Shown in pieces: positions 59,920-64,000 of a stretch of DNA of 64,000 nt. Positions within the stretch are counted from its first letter, which is position 1, and every line of letters starts with the position of its first letter. The DNA is from Streptomyces lucensis JCM 4490 (GTDB taxonomy: Bacteria; Actinomycetota; Actinomycetes; Streptomycetales; Streptomycetaceae). The position numbers and the translations under genes are program-made. The notes under the pieces were generated by a model, which had not been told where the DNA came from, did not search any database, and saw only the letters and a program-made list of their open reading frames with translations. The stretch covers positions 860,742 to 924,741 of the forward strand of contig NZ_BMUE01000001.1 of NCBI RefSeq assembly GCF_014650035.1, given 5' to 3'.

Positions 59920-62286
59920 TCAGGCCGGTCGCAGCCAGACCGTGGCCAGCGGTGGCAGGGTCAGCCGGATGCTCGCCGGACGGCCGTGCCACGGCTGGGG
60001 CTCGGGCTTGACGACGTCCGGGTTGGTGACGTCGCCGCCGCCGTAGCCGCCGGCGTCGGTGTTGAGCACCTCCAGCCAGGCCGGCACGTCCTCCGGCACC
60101 CCGAGCCGGTAGTCGTGCCGGACCACCGGGGCCAGGTGGCAGACGGCGAGCAGCGGGCTGCCCTCCGCGTCGAGGCGCAGGAACGCGAGGACGTTGTCGT
60201 CCGCCGCGTCCCCGCTGATCCACTGGAACCCCGCCGGGTCGGTGTCCCGCTGCCACAGCGCCGGAGTCGACCGGTACCGCGCGTTCAGGTCCCGCACCAG
60301 GTCCCGTACGCCCCGGTGGTCCGCCTCGGCGCCGTAGGACGGGTCGAGCAGCCACCAGTCCGGGCCGTGCGCCTCGGACCACTCGGCGCCCTGGGCGAAC
60401 TCCTGGCCCATGAAGAGCAGTTGCTTGCCGGGATGGGCCCACATGAAGCCGAGGTAGGCGCGCAGGTTCGCGCGCTGCTGCCACCAGTCGCCCGGCATCT
60501 TGGAGACCAGGGACCGCTTGCCGTGGACCACCTCGTCGTGGGAGATCGGCAGGACGTAGTTCTCGCTGTACGCGTACACCATCGAGAACGTCATCTCGCC
60601 GTGGTGGTAGGCGCGGTGCACGGGGTCGTGGCTCATGTACTGCAGGGAGTCGTGCATCCAGCCCATGTTCCACTTCAGGCCGAACCCGAGGCCCCCGAAC
60701 CCGCTCGGGCCCTTGTGGTGGGTGGGCCGGGTCACCCCGTCCCAGGCCGTCGACTCCTCGGCGACGGTCACCACGCCGGGGCAGCGCCGGTAGACGGTGG
60801 CGTTCATCTCCTGCAGGAAGGCCACCGCGTCCAGGTTCTCCCGGCCGCCGTGCTCGTTCGGCGTCCACTGGCCCGGCTCGCGCGAGTAGTCCAGGTAGAG
60901 CATCGAGGCGACGGCGTCCACCCGCAGGCCGTCGATGTGGAACTCCTCGCACCAGTACACCGCGTTCGCCACCAGGAAGTTGCGCACCTCGCGGCGGCCG
61001 AAGTCGAACTCCAGCGTGCCCCAGTCGGGATGGGCGGCCCGCAGCGGGTCGTGGTGCTCGTAGAGCGGACGCCCGTCGAACTCCGCGAGCGCCCACTCGT
61101 CGCGCGGGAAGTGAGCCGGCACCCAGTCCATGATCACGCCGATCCCCGCCTGGTGCAGCCTGTCCACCAGGTACTTGAAGTCGTCGGGCGTGCCGAGGCG
61201 TGCCGTCGGGGCGTAGAAGCCGGTGACCTGGTAGCCCCAGGAACCGCCGAAGGGGTGCTCGGCGACCGGCATCAGCTCCACGTGGGTGAAGCCCATCTCC
61301 CTGACGTACGCCGGGAGCTGTTCGGCCAGCCGGCGGTAGGTGAGGCCCGGCCGCCAGGACGGCAGGTGCACCTCGTAGACCGAGAAGGGGGCCTCGTGCA
61401 CGGGGGTGTCCCCGCGACGGGCCATCCACTCCTCGTCGCCCCACTCGTGGTGCGAGGCGTGCACGACCGAGGAGGTGGCCGGCGGGGTCTCGGTGCGGCG
61501 GGCCAGCGGGTCGGCGCGCAGGGTGCGCGAGCCGTCCGGACGGGTGATCTCGAACTTGTACAGCTCGCCCTCGCCGACGCCCGGCACGAACAGCTCCCAG
61601 ATGCCGGTGGAGCCCAGGGAGCGCATCGGCAGGGCGGTGCCGTCCCAGAAGCTGAAGCTGCCCGTGACCCGCACGCCCCGCGCGTTCGGCGCCCACACGG
61701 CGAAGCGCGTCCCGGTGACGCCCTGGTGCGTCGTGACGTGCGCGCCGAGCGCCTGCCACAACTGCTCGTGCCGGCCCTCACCGATCAGGTGCAGGTCCAG
61801 CTCGCCGAGCGTGGGCAGGAAACGGTAGGCGTCCTCGGTCTCGTGCACCGCGCCGTCGTACGTCACGAGCAGCCGGTACGCCGGGACCCCGGCCAGCGGC
61901 AGGAGCCCGGAGAAGAAGCCGTCGCCGTCGTCGTGCAGATCCGCGCGCAGGTCACCGGTGAGCACGGTGACCGCCCGCGCGTACGGGCGGAAGGCCCGGA
62001 ACGCCACCCCGCCCGGCACCGGATGGGCGCCGAGCACGGCGTGCGGGTCGTGGTGGGTGCCGTGCAGCAGCCGTTCGCGGTCGCCGGCGTCGACGGCGGG
62101 GGAGACGGCGGCCTCCGGGACGGCCTTCTGGACGGCCTCCAGGACGGGCGGCGCCGGCTGCCCCGGCACCTGCGCGGCCGGCGCCCGGCCGGTCGTCCGC
62201 TTCTCCTCGGGCTTCCCCTTCCCGGCCTTCTCGGCCTTGGTCTTGCCGGACTTGTTCTTCGAGGGGGCTGACTTCTTGGACGTCAC
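59920..62286 (-). CDS. glgB: 1,4-alpha-glucan branching enzyme
   Basis: The 788-residue GH13 enzyme makes alpha-1,6 branches in glycogen-like glucan. A Lys/Ala/Pro-rich N-terminal extension (about 1-60, [20 protein letters not shown]) precedes a CBM48-like region ([25 protein letters not shown]) and the catalytic domain. Key motifs are [18 protein letters not shown] (region I), [21 protein letters not shown] (region II, nucleophile Asp), [15 protein letters not shown] (region III, acid/base Glu) and [15 protein letters not shown] (region IV). The GTG start at 62286 has GGGAG upstream. It follows the maltokinase gene with a 21-bp gap, GlgE pathway context. Confidence 0.95.
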   Translation of the reverse strand: MTSKKSAPSKNKSGKTKAEKAGKGKPEEKRTTGRAPAAQVPGQPAPPVLEAVQKAVPEAAVSPAVDAGDRERLLHGTHHDPHAVLGAHPVPGGVAFRAFRPYARAVTVLTGDLRADLHDDGDGFFSGLLPLAGVPAYRLLVTYDGAVHETEDAYRFLPTLGELDLHLIGEGRHEQLWQALGAHVTTHQGVTGTRFAVWAPNARGVRVTGSFSFWDGTALPMRSLGSTGIWELFVPGVGEGELYKFEITRPDGSRTLRADPLARRTETPPATSSVVHASHHEWGDEEWMARRGDTPVHEAPFSVYEVHLPSWRPGLTYRRLAEQLPAYVREMGFTHVELMPVAEHPFGGSWGYQVTGFYAPTARLGTPDDFKYLVDRLHQAGIGVIMDWVPAHFPRDEWALAEFDGRPLYEHHDPLRAAHPDWGTLEFDFGRREVRNFLVANAVYWCEEFHIDGLRVDAVASMLYLDYSREPGQWTPNEHGGRENLDAVAFLQEMNATVYRRCPGVVTVAEESTAWDGVTRPTHHKGPSGFGGLGFGLKWNMGWMHDSLQYMSHDPVHRAYHHGEMTFSMVYAYSENYVLPISHDEVVHGKRSLVSKMPGDWWQQRANLRAYLGFMWAHPGKQLLFMGQEFAQGAEWSEAHGPDWWLLDPSYGAEADHRGVRDLVRDLNARYRSTPALWQRDTDPAGFQWISGDAADDNVLAFLRLDAEGSPLLAVCHLAPVVRHDYRLGVPEDVPAWLEVLNTDAGGYGGGDVTNPDVVKPEPQPWHGRPASIRLTLPPLATVWLRPA

Positions 62287-62307
62287 GAGCGGGTCTCCCG
62301 GCGAGGA

Positions 62308-63711
62308 TCAGATCGGTTCGGACGCGGCGAGGCGGCGGATCGCCGACAGCGGTACGGGGAGCCAGTCGGGGCGGTGGCGGGCCTCGTAGACGACCTCGTA
62401 CACCGCCTTGTCGGTCTCGTGGGCCCGCAGCAGCACCGGATCGGTGCGCGGGTCGCGCCCGGCCACCTCCGCGTACCCCGAGCAGTAGGCGGCCCGGCAG
62501 GAGCGCGCCCAGTCCGCGGCGGGCGCCGCCGCCGAGTGGGCCGCGTAGTCGAAGGAGCGGAGCATCCCCGCGATGTCGCGCACCGGCGGCTGCGCCATGC
62601 GCCGCTCGGCCAGCGGCCGGGCCGGCTCGCCCTCGAAGTCGATCAGTGACCACTGCCCGGACGGCGAGCGCAGGCACTGCCCGAGGTGCAGGTCGCCGTG
62701 GATGCGCTGGGCGGTCCAGGTCCGGCCCTCGGCGGCGAGCGTGGCCAGCGCCTCGTACGCGGACCGCAGCCCGCGCTCGTACGGCAGCAGCGCCGGCACC
62801 GCCCGCACGGCCGCCGCCAGCCGCTCCGTCATGCCGTCGACCAGCAGCCGCAGCTGGGTGTGGCCGAGGGTGACCGTCGGCAGGGCGCGGGCGAGCGCGG
62901 TGTGCACCTCGGCCGTGGCCCGGCCCAGCGCCCGCGCCTCGGCGGTGAAGTCCTCCCCCTTGGCCAGCTCGCGCAGCGCCAGCTCCCAGCCGTCGGCCGC
63001 GCCGCTGACGTAGGGCTGGAGGACGGCCAGGACGTACGCCCCGTCCGGTTCGCCGGCCTGCTCGGCGTGGAGCCACGCCGTCGGCGCCGGCACCCGGGGG
63101 CAGCCCTCGCGGGCCAGGGCGAGGGGGATCTCCAGATCGGGGTTGACGCCGGGGACGACCCGGCGCAGCAGCTTGAGAATAAACGTATCGCCATAGACGA
63201 CGGACGAGTTGGACTGCTCGGCGGTCATCAGCCGGGGCACGAGCCCCTCGCGGATCTCGTGGTGCGGGTCCCGCTCGAAACGCAGCCCGCCGACGCGGGC
63301 CCGGGCGCGCAGGGCCTCCAGCAGCACCTCGGCGGGCCGGGTGTCGTGCAGGGCCTCGTACACCGTGCGTCCGGCCAGCGGTCCGTCGGCGACGTGTCCG
63401 ATCAGCGCGGGCGCCAGCCGGGGCGGCAGTGCCTCGCGCACGCCTATGAGGAGCTGGTAGCAGTCGCCCGGGTGCGCCGGCGCGCCCAGTGCGGGCGGCT
63501 GGTGGACGCGGACCAGCAGGTGGTAGAGGCCCAGCCGACCGTCGGGCGGCAGCAGTTCGGTGACGGCCACCGGGGTGAACCCGGTGACCGGGCGTCCCTT
63601 GCCCGCGAACCAGCGCTGCCGGGGCAGCCATTCGCGCAGCAGGGGGTCGAGCGAGGCCAGGAGGTGCGCATGGGTACTGGTGGTGCCGAAGGGGGTGACC
63701 GTTTCCGCCAT
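62308..63711 (-). CDS. mak: Maltokinase (Pep2/Mak)
   Basis: The 467-residue enzyme phosphorylates maltose to maltose 1-phosphate with ATP, feeding GlgE. Motifs include HLLASLDPLLREWLPRQRWFAGKGRPVTGF at the start, LIGHVADGPLAGRTVYEALHDT, SNSSVVYGDTFILKLLRRVVPGVNPDLEIPLALAREGCPRVPAPTAWL and the kinase core RIHGDLHLGQCLRSPSGQWSLIDFEGEPARPLAERRMAQPPVRDIAGMLRSFDYAA (HGDLHLGQ, DFEGEP). ATG 63711 with GGAAAGG upstream is preferred over the longer frame. It lies between treS and glgB on one strand. Confidence 0.93.
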   Translation of the reverse strand: MAETVTPFGTTSTHAHLLASLDPLLREWLPRQRWFAGKGRPVTGFTPVAVTELLPPDGRLGLYHLLVRVHQPPALGAPAHPGDCYQLLIGVREALPPRLAPALIGHVADGPLAGRTVYEALHDTRPAEVLLEALRARARVGGLRFERDPHHEIREGLVPRLMTAEQSNSSVVYGDTFILKLLRRVVPGVNPDLEIPLALAREGCPRVPAPTAWLHAEQAGEPDGAYVLAVLQPYVSGAADGWELALRELAKGEDFTAEARALGRATAEVHTALARALPTVTLGHTQLRLLVDGMTERLAAAVRAVPALLPYERGLRSAYEALATLAAEGRTWTAQRIHGDLHLGQCLRSPSGQWSLIDFEGEPARPLAERRMAQPPVRDIAGMLRSFDYAAHSAAAPAADWARSCRAAYCSGYAEVAGRDPRTDPVLLRAHETDKAVYEVVYEARHRPDWLPVPLSAIRRLAASEPI

Positions 63712-63760
63712 GGGCGTCGCGTCCTTTCCCCGGATCGTCGGGGGTGTCACTGTTGCGTGC

Positions 63761-63794
63761 CCCCGGTGGGACGGAGGAAACCGCCCCACCGGGG
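63761..63794 (-). terminator. Hairpin between treS and mak
   Basis: CCCCGGTGGG (63761-63770) pairs perfectly with CCCACCGGGG (63785-63794) around a 14-nt loop. It lies 6 nt beyond the treS stop on the minus strand and 50 nt before the mak start. It could end some treS transcripts or reduce mak expression within the operon. Confidence 0.55.
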
Positions 63795-63800
63795 CGTGGC

Positions 63801-64000
63801 CTACGCGGCGTCCCGCCGCAACCGGAACCAGTAGAAGCCGTGCCCCTGGAGGGTGAGCAGGTAGGGCAGTTCACCGATCGCGGGGAACCGCACCCCGCCG
63901 AACAGCTCGACCGGATGCCGCTTGCGGAACCGCCGCAGGTCCAGCTCGGTGGGCTGGGCGAAGCGGGAGAAGTTGTGGACGCACAGCACCAGGTCGTCCT
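63801..64000 (-). CDS. treS: Trehalose synthase/maltosyltransferase, C-terminal end (partial)
   Basis: Only the last 66 codons are present. They read DDLVLCVHNFSRFAQPTELDLRRFRKRHPVELFGGVRFPAIGELPYLLTLQGHGFYWFRLRRDAA, the C-terminal beta domain of GH13 trehalose synthase. TreS interconverts maltose and trehalose, and supplies maltose to the downstream maltokinase. The end GFYWFRLRR is typical. The rest of the gene lies beyond the right end. Placement before mak and glgB on one strand supports the name. Confidence 0.85.
   Translation of the reverse strand, partial: DDLVLCVHNFSRFAQPTELDLRRFRKRHPVELFGGVRFPAIGELPYLLTLQGHGFYWFRLRRDAA

Overview
This 64 kb window is chromosomal DNA of a Streptomyces, or a very close relative. 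GC is very high and codons are strongly GC3-biased. GTG starts are common. The window carries genus-typical genes such as the hyphal coiled-coil pair filP/scy, an AbsC-like MarR regulator and a DasR-type chitinase. From memory, the gene order matches the conserved core region around SCO5373-SCO5442 of S. coelicolor. Scy here is 1304 residues, so it need not be that species. I see no rRNA, tRNA, CRISPR array, prophage, insertion sequence or attachment site.

Layout. 0-7.5 kb: the end of the ATP synthase operon (atpC), a DUF2550 membrane protein, a secreted GH18 chitinase with two DasR-like boxes, a DinB-like protein, a PduO cobalamin adenosyltransferase, an ABC exporter divergent from its TetR regulator, and a 3-hydroxybutyryl-CoA dehydrogenase. 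7.6-18.5 kb: a STAS protein without the usual phospho-serine, a membrane-anchored NTPase with a Gly/Ser/Thr tail, nucS mismatch endonuclease, small conserved proteins, a luciferase-like oxidoreductase, and two tandem paralogous ABC-2 modules. 18.7-23.8 kb: filP and scy, the polar-growth cytoskeleton. 24-26.8 kb: mce, a thiolase and meaB (acyl-CoA and B12 metabolism).

26.9-38.5 kb: two MFS transporters with MarR/ArsR-type regulators, three tandem AIM24 genes, two DUF3817 genes, icmA (coenzyme B12 mutase large subunit) behind an operator-overlapped and probably leaderless promoter, a TetR gene and a thioredoxin-TPR protein. 38.5-42 kb: a long regulatory region with three TTAC/GTAA-type dyads, then a DUF6230 / DUF6114 / secreted low-complexity protein operon. 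42-48.2 kb: a carbon-flux block of pta-ackA-pyk facing pfkA. 48.2-52.4 kb: two copies of a Streptomyces-type intergenic repeat, then a CitAB/DcuSR-like two-component system divergent from a dctA transporter.

52.5-59.8 kb: a TetR/DHA2-MFS pair sharing an array of three operators, a DUF2127 protein, a MerR-thioredoxin operon with a 19-bp-spacer promoter, a HelD-like helicase and a lipoprotein. 59.9-64 kb: glgB, maltokinase and the end of treS, part of the GlgE alpha-glucan/trehalose pathway.

Functional themes are central carbon and acyl-CoA metabolism, hyphal tip organisation, local efflux/regulator pairs and cell-surface proteins. The least explained items are the DUF6230/DUF6114/LEA-like operon with its upstream dyads, the STAS plus NTPase pair, the AIM24 trio and the 24-bp palindrome on the icmA promoter. 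Family names come from recognising sequence motifs by eye; no database search was run.
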